A stretch of DNA of 64,000 bases from Pseudomonadota bacterium (GCA_021808285.1 JAKBBV010000001.1:93304-157303), one strand, 5' to 3'; shown: positions 44,195-55,034, numbered from the stretch's first letter. Numbers and translations are program-made. Notes: a model not told the origin generated them from the letters alone.

Positions 44195-44254
44195 AGCGCG
44201 CGGCTACCCGCGCCGCGCCCGCCCGACGCGGCCATCGAAGCTCGAGGACGGCGA

Positions 44255-44276
44255 CGTCTCCCTCAGGGTGGAGACG
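44255..44276. terminator. Hairpin between convergent mucR and sufE
   Basis: CGTCTCC (44255-44261) pairs with GGAGACG (44270-44276) around an 8-base loop. It lies between two convergent stops. No T-tract follows on either strand, so it is only a candidate bidirectional terminator. Confidence 0.4.
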
Positions 44277-44315
44277 GCCGCGCTTGTGTCGTCCCGGCTT
44301 CTTCATCAATGCTCA

Positions 44316-44765
44316 TCAGGCGCCGGCTGCCGCCGCCGCCTCGGATCGGATGCGCCCCACCATGGCGGCGAGCCCGTTCGCGCGCTGTGAAGTCAGGGCG
44401 CCGCTGAGGCCCAGACGGGCGAAGGCCGCGGGGGCGTCGAAGGCGAAAATCTCCGCCGCGGAGCGGCCGCCGTAGAGCTGCAGCACGAGGGCCACCAAGC
44501 CCCTCACCAGATGGGCGTCGGAGTCGCCGCGAAAGTACAGACGCCCGTCCTTGTCCGGATCGCGGACCAGCCAGACCTGGCTGGCGCAGCCTCTCACCTT
44601 GTTGGCCTCCGTCCGCTCCTCATCGTCCAGCGGAGTGAGGTCTCGTCCCATTTCGAGGAGGTGGCGATAACGCTCCTCCCAGTCTCCCAGGATGTCGAAG
44701 ACATCGGCGAGTTCGTCGACGGCGTCTTCGATTGTGGTCGCGGGAGATGAAGGCGCCTGAGTCAT
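44316..44765 (-). CDS. sufE: SufE family sulfur-transfer protein
   Basis: 149 residues. SufE accepts persulfide from the cysteine desulfurase SufS for Fe-S cluster assembly. Catalytic Cys60 is in KVRGCASQVWL, with the family motifs WEERYRHLLEMG and FRGDSDAHLVRGLVALVL. No other suf genes are in the window. It lies 50 bp upstream, in map position, from two membrane protein genes on the same strand. Confidence 0.93.
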   Translation of the reverse strand: MTQAPSSPATTIEDAVDELADVFDILGDWEERYRHLLEMGRDLTPLDDEERTEANKVRGCASQVWLVRDPDKDGRLYFRGDSDAHLVRGLVALVLQLYGGRSAAEIFAFDAPAAFARLGLSGALTSQRANGLAAMVGRIRSEAAAAAGA

Positions 44766-44815
44766 GTTCGCGGTTTAGAGCGGCGGACGGGTTGAGGGAA
44801 CGGCTCGCTCGCGAT

Positions 44816-45337
44816 TCAGCCGGACCCGTTTGGGCCCGGGCTGTGAGCGCGACTCGGCCGGTCGTCCGCTCGGCGCAGGGGGTGACCCCAGAGCCGCCAG
44901 ATCGACCAGACGGCGCCAGTGACACAGGTCAGATTGATCAGGGCTTCCAGTCGCAGACCCGGGTCCTGGGCCAACAGGGCGGGAGCATAGAGCCCGTGCA
45001 GCAGATTGAACGAGATGTCGATGAAGGCGAGGAACCCCAAAGCCCCGCTGGCGATCAGCCCGAACAGGACCGCCTTGGCGTCGCGTCCGATCAGATAGAA
45101 GGCCGCCAGGCCCGAGGTCACTGCGACCAGAAGATCGGCCAGAGGAAAGGCGGACTCGAAGCCCAGATAGATCGTCGTCAGGCGGATCAGCGCCGGGTCG
45201 GTGACGTCGTGCACAAAATTGGGCAGGGTGAGGTCACTGCGGAAAAAGGCGATCCAGTAGGCGCAGACGAGGCCGCCGCCGCCGGCCGCCAGAATCGCCG
45301 CGTGAATCTTGTCGGTGCGGCTGAGGGCCGGGGTCAT
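44816..45337 (-). CDS. Membrane protein of unknown function, partner of 45334-45807
   Basis: 173 residues, about four transmembrane helices (15-32, 60-80, 90-110, 135-155). Polar loops contain RSDLTLPNFVHDVTDPALIRLTTIYLG (residues approximately 33-59). I do not recognise a named family; it resembles small DUF2834-like membrane proteins. Its ATG overlaps the stop of the upstream membrane-protein gene (ATGA). Confidence 0.65.
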   Translation of the reverse strand: MTPALSRTDKIHAAILAAGGGGLVCAYWIAFFRSDLTLPNFVHDVTDPALIRLTTIYLGFESAFPLADLLVAVTSGLAAFYLIGRDAKAVLFGLIASGALGFLAFIDISFNLLHGLYAPALLAQDPGLRLEALINLTCVTGAVWSIWRLWGHPLRRADDRPSRAHSPGPNGSG

Positions 45338-45807
45338 GTAGCGCTCGCCGCCAGGAGCGGACCCCCGACAAGGATCTTGGCCAGGAATACCGTGGAGAGA
45401 GGGGCGAAGCCCCAGGCGACGCCGAGAAAGGCCGCCTTATCGATGGGCCGGCGAATGCCCAGCAACGGTCGGTCGGAAAAGGTCCAGGCATGCAGCCAGT
45501 AGAGATTGAGGCCTTCCAGCAGGAGCCCCACGAGCGCCCCGACCATGAACAGCACCGGAAAGACGCCCCGCAGGGCCCCGCGCCCTCCGATCACCCAGCC
45601 GATCCCAAATCCCTGGATAAGGCCAAAGGCCAGCACGATATTGGCGAGGACGAGAGCGCCGGAGCGATAGCGCCAGAGACCCAGCGCCGCAGCGGCGGCC
45701 TCCACTGCCAGACCAAGGGCCATGGCCGAGATGAAGCAGGCCAGGGGAAGGCTCACCTGTCGCGTCTCCGGGGTAAGTTTTGCAGCCTCGGGGCCATGGT
45801 CGGTCAT
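45334..45807 (-). CDS. Membrane protein of unknown function, partner of 44816-45337
   Basis: 157 residues, four predicted helices (about 22-42, 50-75, 84-105, 130-152). The sequence NLYWLHAWTFSDRPLLGIRRP between helices 3 and 4 may be a lumen-facing loop. Not recognised. Translationally coupled to the next gene, so the two probably form one membrane complex. Confidence 0.65.
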   Translation of the reverse strand: MTDHGPEAAKLTPETRQVSLPLACFISAMALGLAVEAAAAALGLWRYRSGALVLANIVLAFGLIQGFGIGWVIGGRGALRGVFPVLFMVGALVGLLLEGLNLYWLHAWTFSDRPLLGIRRPIDKAAFLGVAWGFAPLSTVFLAKILVGGPLLAASAT

Positions 45808-45870
45808 ATCGCAGTCCGGCTCGACAAAAATAGGGCGGATAGGGCCGCCTCGCCGCTCGGGCTTGTGTGA

Positions 45871-46977
45871 CTAGTCTTGGAGCAGGCGCGCGAACATATC
45901 GACGATGGACGCCTCGTCCAGATCCCGGAGCGTGTCGCCCACATAGACCTCGCTCACGGACCAGCCCGGCACATCCGTGGGCCGAGGGTCGTTGACGACC
46001 CAGATATGCTCCCGCGCGGCGATGGCGTCGCGCCGCCTTGCGACGTCCTCAGCCGGCGACTCGAAGAAGATGTGCAGCATATTGGCCTGGGGAACGGCGG
46101 GGTTGACCTTGAGGCCCGGCGTTGCGACCAGAGCTTGGGCGAGGCCCCTGGCGCGGGCGTAACAGGCGTCCAGGGCTGACAGGCGCGCTTCGAACAGCAA
46201 AGCGGTGGAGACCACTGTGGCCGTCTGGGTCACGAGATTGCCGCCCATGCGCCTCTGCCAGAGCCGCGCCTCGGCGATGAACTCCGCCTCGCCCGCCAGA
46301 ACTGCCCCGGACAGTCCGCCCAGGCCCTTATAGAGCGAGACATAGACGCTCTCGAATCCGGCGACGATCTCGGCATGGGGGCGATCATAGAAGGCCCGGC
46401 ACTCCCAAAGTCGGGCGCCGTCAAGGTGCAGGGGCAGGCTCCTCGCGCGCGCGGCCGCCTTCAGGGCGAGAAGCGAGTTCCAGTCCGGTGCCTGACCGCC
46501 GATCTCCCGCGCCGGGATCTCCACCAGGAGGCAGGCCAGGGGCTGGGCGAGGGATTCGACGTCGCGGGCGATGAGGGGAAGGTGTCTGGCGCCGACAGGA
46601 ACGCCGTGGAGCCCGAACAGGGCCTGGTAGCCTTCACGCTCGTGAAGGAAGAGATGCGAGGTGGGATGGGCGCCGAAACGGCTGAGGCCTCGCCGCTCCG
46701 TCCATATCCTGACCGCGATCATCTGCGCCAGGGTTCCGCTGGGCATGACCACCGCCGCCGGCATGCCCAGAAGCTCCGCTATGCGGGCTTCGAAGTTAGC
46801 GACCACCGCGCCCTCGCCATAAAGGTCGTGGCGGACATCGTGATCCCCGCACCATCGCGCCATGGCCTCGAATGTCTCGGCCGGAGGCCCGGTGCGAAAG
46901 CCCGGCAAGACGATGCGGCAGGCCTCGCGCAACCGGCGACGGGTCTCGGCCTCGGAGAGCTGGGGAGATCTGGACAT
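45871..46977 (-). CDS. Low-specificity threonine aldolase/beta-eliminating lyase family enzyme
   Basis: 368 residues from ATG 46977 (an ATG at 47001 would add MSRRRLSD). Fold-type I PLP enzyme with the aldolase-type N-terminus YGEGAVVANFEARIAELLG, the substrate/PLP His in HLDGARLWECRAFYD, and the Schiff-base Lys in YVSLYKGLGGLSGAVLAG. It would cleave L-threonine or L-allo-threonine to glycine and acetaldehyde. The usual N-terminal SDN-type start is replaced by a ~50-residue helical extension. It lies 28 bp from the kdpE stop on the same strand. Confidence 0.85.
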   Translation of the reverse strand: MSRSPQLSEAETRRRLREACRIVLPGFRTGPPAETFEAMARWCGDHDVRHDLYGEGAVVANFEARIAELLGMPAAVVMPSGTLAQMIAVRIWTERRGLSRFGAHPTSHLFLHEREGYQALFGLHGVPVGARHLPLIARDVESLAQPLACLLVEIPAREIGGQAPDWNSLLALKAAARARSLPLHLDGARLWECRAFYDRPHAEIVAGFESVYVSLYKGLGGLSGAVLAGEAEFIAEARLWQRRMGGNLVTQTATVVSTALLFEARLSALDACYARARGLAQALVATPGLKVNPAVPQANMLHIFFESPAEDVARRRDAIAAREHIWVVNDPRPTDVPGWSVSEVYVGDTLRDLDEASIVDMFARLLQD

Positions 46978-47029
46978 ATCTGACAGGCGCCGCCTCGACA
47001 TCTTGGCCTTGAGACGCCCAAGCCTGGAG

Positions 47030-47731
47030 TCAGGCCTCGGCGATAAAGCGATAGCCCACTCCAGGTTCAGTGACGATAAGGCGGGGTCGGGCGGGATCGG
47101 CCTCCAGTTTGCGGCGAAGGTGGCCGACGAAGACCCGAAGGTACTGCACCGAGTCCGCTTCGGCCTGGGCCTTACCCCAGACCGCGGCCAGGAGCTGGCG
47201 ATGAGTGAGCACCTTGCCCCCGCCCAGAACCAGATTGGAGAGCAGATCGTATTCGCGCGGTGAGAGCTTCACCGGGGCGCCGCCCCGGTTGACCCTGCGC
47301 AGCACCAGGTCGATCTCCACGTCTCCGGCGCGCAGCACGGGCTCGATCCCCTCCCGGATCACCCGGTGCCGCAAAGCGGTGCGCAGGCGGGCCATGAACT
47401 CGCCGACGCCAAAGGGCTTTTCGAGATAGTCGTCGGCGCCGTTGTCCAGGGCGCGCACCTTTTCCTCCTCCCGGTCCCGGGCCGAGAGGATCAAGATCGG
47501 ACCTTCATAGACCCGCCGCGCCTTGAGGAGCACATCCTGGCCGTCCTCGTCGGGTAGGCCAAGGTCCAGCACCACGGCGGCGGGCGGGCGATGGGTCATG
47601 GCCGCCAGGCCGGCGCCGCCCGTCGTCGCTGCGGTCGCGTCATAGCCATTGGCCTCCAGGGCATGACGCAGGAAGCGTTGGATCTGAGGTTCGTCGTCGA
47701 TCACCAGGATGCGGTGGCGAAGAGCGGTCAT
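47030..47731 (-). CDS. kdpE: KdpE response regulator
   Basis: 233 residues. Receiver with DDE at 12-14, phospho-acceptor Asp56 (VLDLGLPDEDG) and Lys in LEKPFGVGE; winged helix with LSPREYDLLSNLVLGGG and QYLRVFVGHLRRKLE, the KdpE-specific wording. It activates kdp transcription in K+ limitation. Its ATG overlaps the kdpD stop by four bases. Confidence 0.96.
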   Translation of the reverse strand: MTALRHRILVIDDEPQIQRFLRHALEANGYDATAATTGGAGLAAMTHRPPAAVVLDLGLPDEDGQDVLLKARRVYEGPILILSARDREEEKVRALDNGADDYLEKPFGVGEFMARLRTALRHRVIREGIEPVLRAGDVEIDLVLRRVNRGGAPVKLSPREYDLLSNLVLGGGKVLTHRQLLAAVWGKAQAEADSVQYLRVFVGHLRRKLEADPARPRLIVTEPGVGYRFIAEA

Positions 47732-50496
47732 GCGCGAGGCCCTGTCAGGTCCCTTGAGGGGGGAGGAGGCGCCGACGCCGGCGCTGGCCCCGGGTCGGAC
47801 GAGGATTCCGCGTCAACGGCGGCCTTGGGCAGGCTGATCAGCACGCGCGTGCCGCGGTCGCCATGGATCGGACTGGCGGCGGCGATTCGCCCGCCCATGG
47901 CCTCGATGAACCCCTTGGAGATGGAAAGGCCAAGGCCGATCCCCTGGCCCCGGTCGCTGGGCCGGCTCAGGCGCCGGAACTTGTCAAAGACATGCTCCAG
48001 CTCACTTCGAGGAATGCCGCGTCCTTCGTCCTCTATGCTGATCACGACGCTTCGCCGGTCTTCATAGGCGGCCACATCGATGGGCGTGCCCTCCGGGCTG
48101 TAGGCGATGGCGTTGTCGAGCACATTGACGACCGCCTGCTCGAGCAGTTGGGCGTCGATCCGCCCCGGCGACAGGGTCTGGGGAAAGTCGCAGGCGATCC
48201 GGTTGCCGCCGGCCCTCCGCTCCGCGCGGCCGATCGCCGCGGCAAGAACCTCGCGCACGTCGCAGATCTCCAGATGCAGGTTGAGCGCGCCGCCCTCCAG
48301 TCGCGTCATGTCCAGGAGGTCTCCCACATAGCGGTTGAGCCTCTGGGCCTCGTCGCGAATGCTCTCCAGCAGATCCCGCCGCGCACTCGCATCGAGCTTG
48401 GCGCCATAGTCGAGCAGCGTCGTGGAGGCGCCCATTACCGTGGCCAGCGGCGTCCGGAGGTCATGGCTGATCGAATTGAGAAGAGCCGCGCGAAGCTGAT
48501 CCGACCGCCGCAGAGTCTCGCTCTCCACGGAGGCGGCCGCGAGCTCGGCGCGCTCGAGAGCGACGGCGCCCTGGTCGAGCAGGGCCAGGAGGAGCCGCTC
48601 GTCAGCGGTCTCCGGGGAGTCCAGCCTGACCACGCCCGCCACCCCGGCCCGGCCGCGCAGGCCTTGAAGGGGGCGGAACGTCCAGGAAACCTGGGGGAGC
48701 GTGCCGGTTCCGGCCCCCGCCGGTTCGCCCTTCTCCCAGGCCCAGCGCGCGGCGGCCGTCGCGACGGCATCGAGCTCCGCGGAGCGCGGCGCCGCCGCGG
48801 CGAGACGAAGTTCGCCCTTTTCCGGCAGAAGGACCACGGCGTGGCCGGCGCCGGCGTCGGCGGCCTGTTCGGCCAGGGCGCGGGCGGCCTCGTCCCGGTT
48901 GGCGACGCCCGACAGGCGCCGGCTGGCGGCCAGGAGCGAGGCCACGGCGGCGGCGCGGCGACTGGTCATCGCCGCCTGATCGCGCACCCGTCCCGTGAGC
49001 CAGCCGGTGGTCAGAGCCACGGCGAAGAACATGAAAAAGGGAATCAGATCCTCGGCTCGGGTGATGGTGAAGGTCAGGCGTGGGTCGAGAAAGAAATAGT
49101 CGAATGAAAGGGCGGCGGCGGCGGCGGCGAGCAGGGCGGCGCGGAAACCGAAGGCCGCGCCGGTGATCAGCACGGCGGGCAGGAAGATCATCGCCAGGTT
49201 AGGCCGCGAGGTGAAGCGATCAGCGATGGCCGCAAGCCCGGTGAAGGCGCCGACGAGGCCCAGGGCCGCCAGATAGCCTCTCCAGGCGATGGGCATGACC
49301 GGCGCCGCCGAAGCCGGTCGCGCCTGCCGTCCGCCCGCCTCCTCAAGGGTGTCGGTGACGATATGGAGGGCGGCGCCGTGGGTCTGGTCGGCGAGGGCAT
49401 GGACCAGGGAGCGGCCGAACACGGCCCGCGCGCGGAACAGCCAGGGCCCGCGATCTCGCCGTCGTCCAATGACGATCTGGGTGATGTTGTTGCGCTTTGC
49501 ATAGGCCAGAACGGCGTCGAGGAGGCTGTCGGCGGAGAGCGTGGCCGTGGCGCCGCCGAGCTGTTCGGCCAGCTTCAGGGCCTGGGCCGTGGCCCGGCCG
49601 GACTCCGGCGAGACAGGGCGATTGGGGCGCTCGATGTGCAGGACGGTCCAGGGGGCGTCCATCATCAGGTCCGACAGGCGCCGGCCGGCGCGCACCAGGG
49701 CTTCGCCCTGGACATCATCGATGAGGACGAGGATGCGTTCCCCCGCCGCCCAGGGGCCCTCGATGCCCCGGCGCCGCATTTCGTCCACCAGGCCATCATC
49801 GACCTTCTGGGCGGCGCGTCGCAGGGCCAGTTCGCGCAGGGCGGTGAGATTTTCCGGCCGGAAGAACCGGTCCGTCGCCATGCGCGCGGTCTCGGGCAGA
49901 TAGACCTTGCCGGCGGCCAGCCTCTGACGCAGCTCCTGCGGCGTCAGATCTATAAGCTCGATCTCGTCGGCGGCGGACAGGGCCTGGTCGGGCACGGTCT
50001 CTCGCACCCGCACCCCGGTGATGCTCCAGACCAGGTCGATCAGGCTTTCGAGGTGCTGGACGTTGAGAGTCGTCCAGACGTCGATCCCGGCCTTCAGCAG
50101 CTCGTCCACATCTTGCCAGCGCTTGGGATGGCGCGACCCGGGGGCGTTGGTGTGGGCGTATTCGTCGACCAGCAGAAGGTCAGGTCGTCGGGCCAGCGCG
50201 GCGTCGAGGTCGAACTCGCGCAAGGTCTGGTCGCGGTAGGCGACCTCCTGGCGCGGCAGGATTTCGAGGCCCTCGGTCAGACGCTCGGTCTCCAGACGGC
50301 CATGGGTTTCGACGATCCCGATGACCACGTCCGCGCCATCAGCCTTGGCCCGGGCCCCGGAGGTCAGCATCTCGTAGGTCTTGCCGACCCCAGGCGCCAT
50401 GCCCAGGAAGACCCGCAGTTTGCCGCGTCCGGCGCGCTGGGCCTCGGCCAGCAGAGCCTCAGGGTCCGGTCGGCGGGCGTCGTCCGAAAGCGTCAC
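47728..50496 (-). CDS. kdpD: KdpD potassium sensor histidine kinase
   Basis: About 922 residues from GTG 50496. The N-terminal KdpD domain has Walker A GMAPGVGKT (32-40) and a following USP-like domain; four transmembrane helices near residues 430-530 (GYLAALGLVGAFTGL...); a GAF-like region; then HisKA (SISHDLRTPLATVMG) and the ATPase domain (VLDNAIAYSPEG, DEGRGI, GQGIGLGLSI). The start is uncertain: the frame continues upstream to 50664 into kdpC without an ATG. Standard gene order kdpC-kdpD-kdpE. Confidence 0.94.
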   Translation of the reverse strand: MTLSDDARRPDPEALLAEAQRAGRGKLRVFLGMAPGVGKTYEMLTSGARAKADGADVVIGIVETHGRLETERLTEGLEILPRQEVAYRDQTLREFDLDAALARRPDLLLVDEYAHTNAPGSRHPKRWQDVDELLKAGIDVWTTLNVQHLESLIDLVWSITGVRVRETVPDQALSAADEIELIDLTPQELRQRLAAGKVYLPETARMATDRFFRPENLTALRELALRRAAQKVDDGLVDEMRRRGIEGPWAAGERILVLIDDVQGEALVRAGRRLSDLMMDAPWTVLHIERPNRPVSPESGRATAQALKLAEQLGGATATLSADSLLDAVLAYAKRNNITQIVIGRRRDRGPWLFRARAVFGRSLVHALADQTHGAALHIVTDTLEEAGGRQARPASAAPVMPIAWRGYLAALGLVGAFTGLAAIADRFTSRPNLAMIFLPAVLITGAAFGFRAALLAAAAAALSFDYFFLDPRLTFTITRAEDLIPFFMFFAVALTTGWLTGRVRDQAAMTSRRAAAVASLLAASRRLSGVANRDEAARALAEQAADAGAGHAVVLLPEKGELRLAAAAPRSAELDAVATAAARWAWEKGEPAGAGTGTLPQVSWTFRPLQGLRGRAGVAGVVRLDSPETADERLLLALLDQGAVALERAELAAASVESETLRRSDQLRAALLNSISHDLRTPLATVMGASTTLLDYGAKLDASARRDLLESIRDEAQRLNRYVGDLLDMTRLEGGALNLHLEICDVREVLAAAIGRAERRAGGNRIACDFPQTLSPGRIDAQLLEQAVVNVLDNAIAYSPEGTPIDVAAYEDRRSVVISIEDEGRGIPRSELEHVFDKFRRLSRPSDRGQGIGLGLSISKGFIEAMGGRIAAASPIHGDRGTRVLISLPKAAVDAESSSDPGPAPASAPPPPSRDLTGPRA

Positions 50497-50587
50497 GGCG
50501 GCGAAATCCCCACTGCCGCTCCCGGGGAGTCGGCTCTTCGCATTATGGGCCTGCGCGGGCCCGGCGTCTCGACCTGGATGTGGCCGC

Positions 50588-51172
50588 TCACCCGTCCAGG
50601 GTCGCCCGCGAGGCGGCGTCCAGCGCCTGGTTGGCCTCCAGGACGTTGACCCGGGTCTGGCCAAGAAAGCCCAGGGCCGGCCCCTCGGTATGGGCGGCGA
50701 TCACGCGTCTCACCGTCTCCAGCGGCAGGCCGCGCGCGCTGGCGATGCGCGGCGCCTGGGCGGCGGCGTTCTGAGGCGAGATGTCCGGGTCGAGCCCGGA
50801 GCCGGACCATTCCACCGCGTCCGGAGCGATGGCGGCGCCGGGCTGGGTCCGCGCCAGGACCTTGGCGTCGGCGGCCACCCGGACGATCAGTCGCGCGTCC
50901 ATCGGACCAAGATTGGTCCCCGAGGAGGCGGTGGCGTCATAGCCTGTCGGCCCCGCCGCGGACCCGCGCGGGTGAAGATAGCGCGCCTCGGTGAAGGCCT
51001 GGCCGATCAGACGCGAGCCCACGGCCCGACCCCGGGCGTCGCGAAGCACCTCGCCCTGGGCCTGAAACGGCAGGGCCAGCTCCGAAAGACCGGTGACGGT
51101 GAGTGGATAGACGAGGCCGGTGAGGGCGCTAAGCGCCAGCAGCAGCACAAGCACAGGACGGAGAAGCCTCAT
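50588..51172 (-). CDS. kdpC: K+-transporting ATPase subunit C
   Basis: 194 residues from ATG 51172; a GTG at 51187 overlapping the kdpB stop would add five. One N-terminal helix (RLLRPVLVLLLALSALTGLVYPL) and a soluble periplasmic domain with SRLIGQAFTEARYLHPRGS and GSGLDPDISPQNAAAQAPRIA, standard KdpC motifs. It stabilises the KdpA-KdpB complex. Confidence 0.95.
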   Translation of the reverse strand: MRLLRPVLVLLLALSALTGLVYPLTVTGLSELALPFQAQGEVLRDARGRAVGSRLIGQAFTEARYLHPRGSAAGPTGYDATASSGTNLGPMDARLIVRVAADAKVLARTQPGAAIAPDAVEWSGSGLDPDISPQNAAAQAPRIASARGLPLETVRRVIAAHTEGPALGFLGQTRVNVLEANQALDAASRATLDG

Positions 51173-51183
51173 GGCGGGACGCC

Positions 51184-53310
51184 TCACGCCAGGCCCAGGG
51201 CCGAGACCGCCAGGTCGACGACCTTGATGCCAAGGAACGGCGCCGCGAGCCCCCCGAGGCCATAGATCAGCAGATTTCGCGACAGCAGGGCTTCAGCCCC
51301 GATCGGCCGATAGCGCACCCCGCGCAGGGCGAGGGGGATCAGCGCCACGATGATCAGGGCGTTGAAGATCACCGCCGAGAGGATCGCGCTTTGCGGGCTG
51401 TGCAGACGCATGACGTTGAGCGCCGAGAGCGCGGGCAGGGAGACGACGAAGATCGCCGGGATGATGGCGAAATATTTGGCCACGTCATTGGCGACCGAGA
51501 AGGTGGTCAGCGCGCCTCGGGTGATGAGGAGCTGCTTGCCGACCTCGATGATCTCGATGACCTTGGTCGGGTCGCTGTCGAGATCGACCATATTGCCGGC
51601 CTCCCGCGCGGCCTGGGTCCCGGTCTGCATGGCCACGCCGACATCGGCCTGAGCCAGAGCCGGGGCGTCATTGGCGCCGTCGCCGCACATGGCCACCAGG
51701 CGTCCGTGCGCCTGCTCCTCGCGGATCATGGCCAGCTTGTCCTCGGGCTTGGCCTCAGCCAGGAAGGTGTCGACCCCCGCCTCCGAGGCGATAGCCGCAG
51801 CCGTGACCGGATTGTCGCCGGTGATCATGACGGTGCGCACGCCCATGCGCCGCAGATCGGCGAAGCGGTCCTTCACCCCTGGCTTGACCACGTCCTTGAG
51901 GTGGATGACGCCCACCAGGCGATCGTTTCGCGACACCGCCAGGGGCGTCCCGCCCGAGCGCGCGATGCGGTCCACGGCCCGCTCCAAATCGGGGGCCAGA
52001 GCCGCGCGGCTCAGACCCAGATCGCCAAGCACCGCTTCGACGGCGCCCTTGCGCCAGCGGCAGTCTCCGGCATCGAGGCCCGAGAGCCGGGTCGCGGCCG
52101 AAAACGGGATCGGGGTCGCGCCCTCTGGCAGCTCCGCCGAAACGCCGTGAGTGCGCGCCAGGGCCACGATGGAGCGGCCCTCGGGGGTTTCGTCGGCCAG
52201 CGAGGCCATCATCGCCGCCGTCATGGCCGCAGTGTCCGGCAGGGCCGGGGCGCTCACAACCTCTGTGGCCATTCGGTTGCCGAAGGTGATGGTGCCGGTC
52301 TTGTCGAGCAGCAGGGTGTCCACGTCGCCGGCGGCCTCCACCGCCCTGCCGGAGGTGGCCAGGACGTTGAACTTCAGCAGCCGGTCCATGCCGGCGATGC
52401 CGATGGCGGCGATCAGTCCGCCGATGGTGGTGGGGATGAGGCAGACGAAGAGCGCGCCGAGCGCCAGGGGATCGAGCCTCACACCGGCGTAACGGCCAAG
52501 ACCGATGAGGCTCGCCACGACGATCAGGAAGACAAGGGTCAGGCCGGCCAGGAGCACGCTGAGGGCCATCTCGTTGGGCGTCTTGCGCCGGTCCGCGCCC
52601 TCCACCATGGCGATCATGCGGTCGAGGAAGCTGGAGCCGGCCGAGGCGGTGACCCGCATCTTGATCGCGTCGGAGACCACGGTGGTGCCCCCGGTCACGG
52701 CCGAGCGATCGCCGCCGGACTCGCGGATCACGGGCGCGCTCTCGCCGGTGATCGCCGCCTCGTTCACCGATGCGACGCCTTCGACGATCTCGCCGTCGGC
52801 GGGGATAAGCTCCCCGGCGGCGACGCGGACGACTTGCCCCACCTTCAGCTGGTGGGCCGGGACCTGCCGCGTCTCGCCCGACTCCAGGACCAGGGTAGCC
52901 AGGGTGTCGACCCGGGTCGCGCGCAGGGCGTCGGCGGCGGCCTTGCCCCGGCCCTCGGCCAGGCTCTCGGCGAAATTGGCGAACCATACCGTGGCCCACA
53001 GCCAGAACGTGATCTGGAGGGCGAAGGCGAAGGGTCGGCCCTGGACCAGGGACTGGACCAGCGACACTGAGGCCAGAGCAGCGGTCACCCAGGTGGCGAG
53101 GATGACCGGATTTCGCGACAGGCGGCGTGGATCCATCTTGGCGACGGAGTCGCGTGCGGCGCGGGCGTAGACGCCCGAGGGACCGAAGGCGGCGCCCAGG
53201 CCCGGGACGTCCGGGCCCGGGACTTTCAGGCTCGCGACGTCGGGGCCGGGGTCGGCTGGCGCGATGGCGGCGGCGCCCCTGGCGGCGGAGGAGGCTGGAG
53301 TCCTCGACAT
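51184..53310 (-). CDS. kdpB: K+-transporting P-type ATPase subunit B
   Basis: 708 residues from ATG 53310, two bases after the kdpA stop. P-type ATPase with actuator TGES (188-191), phosphorylation motif [10 protein letters not shown] (Asp336), and the hinge TGDNPVTA followed by [12 protein letters not shown]. It energises K+ transport through KdpA. The N-terminus carries a ~50-residue low-complexity extension with a repeated PGPDV not found in E. coli KdpB. Confidence 0.96.
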   Translation of the reverse strand: MSRTPASSAARGAAAIAPADPGPDVASLKVPGPDVPGLGAAFGPSGVYARAARDSVAKMDPRRLSRNPVILATWVTAALASVSLVQSLVQGRPFAFALQITFWLWATVWFANFAESLAEGRGKAAADALRATRVDTLATLVLESGETRQVPAHQLKVGQVVRVAAGELIPADGEIVEGVASVNEAAITGESAPVIRESGGDRSAVTGGTTVVSDAIKMRVTASAGSSFLDRMIAMVEGADRRKTPNEMALSVLLAGLTLVFLIVVASLIGLGRYAGVRLDPLALGALFVCLIPTTIGGLIAAIGIAGMDRLLKFNVLATSGRAVEAAGDVDTLLLDKTGTITFGNRMATEVVSAPALPDTAAMTAAMMASLADETPEGRSIVALARTHGVSAELPEGATPIPFSAATRLSGLDAGDCRWRKGAVEAVLGDLGLSRAALAPDLERAVDRIARSGGTPLAVSRNDRLVGVIHLKDVVKPGVKDRFADLRRMGVRTVMITGDNPVTAAAIASEAGVDTFLAEAKPEDKLAMIREEQAHGRLVAMCGDGANDAPALAQADVGVAMQTGTQAAREAGNMVDLDSDPTKVIEIIEVGKQLLITRGALTTFSVANDVAKYFAIIPAIFVVSLPALSALNVMRLHSPQSAILSAVIFNALIIVALIPLALRGVRYRPIGAEALLSRNLLIYGLGGLAAPFLGIKVVDLAVSALGLA

Positions 53311-53312
53311 GA

Positions 53313-55034
53313 TCAGCGTCCGAGCTCCTGCTGCATCTGGAAATGCTCGACCCCGGGACCGAGCGCCAGAGCCGGGAAATACTGCAACCCGCCCAGGATC
53401 AGGATCACGCCCACGAGCAGGGAGGCGAACTGTGGACCGTCGGCGGGCAAGGCGCCGGCCGAGGGTTCGAGACGTGGCTTGGCCGCCAAGGCGCCGGCCA
53501 TGGCCATCACCGGTGCGATGTAGCCGAAACGGCCCAACATCATGGCGATAGCCAGGGTCCCGTCCCACCAAGGGGTATCGGCGTTGAGGCCGCCGAAGGC
53601 GGAGCCGTTGTTTCCCACCGCCGAGGCGTAGGCGTAGAGTATCTCGGTCAGGCCATGGGGCCCTGCGGTCGAAACGCTTCTCAGGGCGACGGGGAGCGCC
53701 GCGGCGGCGGCGGCGAAGCCGAGCAGAGCCACGGGCAGGAGCAGGGTGGCGAGGACGGCGAACTTCACCTCCCGCGCCTCAATCTTCTTGCCCAGATATT
53801 CCGGCGTCCGGCCGACCATGAGCCCGGCGATGAAGACCGCGAGCACGGCCATCACCACCATGCCAAAGAAGCCGGAGCCGACGCCGCCGGGCAGGATCTC
53901 GCCGAGCTTGATCATGAACAGGGCCACGCCCCCGCCCAGCGGCGTGAAGCTCTCGATCATGGCGTTGACCCCGCCGTCCGAGGCGCCGGTGGTCATGGCC
54001 GTCCAGACCGCGGAGGAGGCGGCCCCGAAGCGCACCTCCTTGCCCTCCATATTCGGGCCCGAAAGGACATGGGCGGCGTGGGCGGCGGCGCTGGCGAGCG
54101 CCGGCGTGGGCGAGGATTCGGCAGCGTAGAGACAAGCCGCAGCGACGCCCACCAGGGCCAGCATCACCCCGACCAGGATCCTGGCCTCGCGTCGCGCCAG
54201 ACCGACGATGCCGAAGGCGATCACGCATCCCAAGGAGAGGGCGTTCATGGCCACCTCCTCGATCAGATTGGTCCAGGCGTTGGGGTTCTCGAAAGGATGG
54301 GCGGAGTTGGCGTTGAAGAACCCGCCCCCGTTGGTTCCCAGTTGCTTGATGATCTCCTGGCTGGCCACCGGACCGATGGCCAGGGTCTGCTTGGCCCCCT
54401 CCAGGGTCGTGACGTCGACCCGCGCCGCCAGGGTCTGGGGCGTCCCCAGAGCCACCAGGATCAGGGCGAAGACGAGGCAGATCGGCAACAGCAGATAGAG
54501 CGTCGCTCGGGTGATATCGACGAAGGCATTGCCAAGCGTCTCGCCGCGATGGGCGGCGAAGGCCCTGGCCAGGGCGGCGGCGACGGCGATGCCTGTGGCG
54601 GCGGAGAGAAAGTTCTGGGAGGTGAGGCCGAACATCTGAGAGGCATTCGACAGGGTGGTCTCGCCTGCATAGGCCTGCCAGTTGGTGTTGGTGACAAAGC
54701 TCACCGCCGTATTGAAGGCCAGCGCCGGGTGCAGCCCGCCGAGATGCAGGGGATTGAGCGGCAGATGGGCCTGTAGCCGCAGGATGCCATAGAGCAGGAA
54801 GAAGCCCGCCGCGTTGAAGGTCAAGATCGCCATGGCATAGGCGCTCCAGCCTTGCCCCTCCTCCGGCCTCACGGCGGCCAGGGAATAGAGCGCCCGCTCC
54901 ACAGGCTTGAGCAAAGGGTCCAGCCAGGTCGACTGGCCCCGCCAGAGCCGCGCCAGATAGAGTCCGAGCGGCCAGGCCAGAGCGGCGCTGAGCCCCAGGG
55001 TAAAGGCGATCTCCGCCCAGCCTCTCCAGGTCAT
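53313..55034 (-). CDS. kdpA: K+-transporting ATPase subunit A
   Basis: 573 residues, about ten helices. The channel-like subunit; selectivity-filter regions include [14 protein letters not shown] and [19 protein letters not shown], both KdpA hallmarks. Length is standard. The start is 20 bp after the kdpF stop. Confidence 0.97.
   Translation of the reverse strand: MTWRGWAEIAFTLGLSAALAWPLGLYLARLWRGQSTWLDPLLKPVERALYSLAAVRPEEGQGWSAYAMAILTFNAAGFFLLYGILRLQAHLPLNPLHLGGLHPALAFNTAVSFVTNTNWQAYAGETTLSNASQMFGLTSQNFLSAATGIAVAAALARAFAAHRGETLGNAFVDITRATLYLLLPICLVFALILVALGTPQTLAARVDVTTLEGAKQTLAIGPVASQEIIKQLGTNGGGFFNANSAHPFENPNAWTNLIEEVAMNALSLGCVIAFGIVGLARREARILVGVMLALVGVAAACLYAAESSPTPALASAAAHAAHVLSGPNMEGKEVRFGAASSAVWTAMTTGASDGGVNAMIESFTPLGGGVALFMIKLGEILPGGVGSGFFGMVVMAVLAVFIAGLMVGRTPEYLGKKIEAREVKFAVLATLLLPVALLGFAAAAAALPVALRSVSTAGPHGLTEILYAYASAVGNNGSAFGGLNADTPWWDGTLAIAMMLGRFGYIAPVMAMAGALAAKPRLEPSAGALPADGPQFASLLVGVILILGGLQYFPALALGPGVEHFQMQQELGR

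Noticed and set aside
49363..50649. 428-codon plus-strand open frame
   Set aside because: Antisense to kdpD.
51391..53070. 559-codon plus-strand open frame
   Set aside because: Antisense to kdpB, whose motifs are unambiguous.
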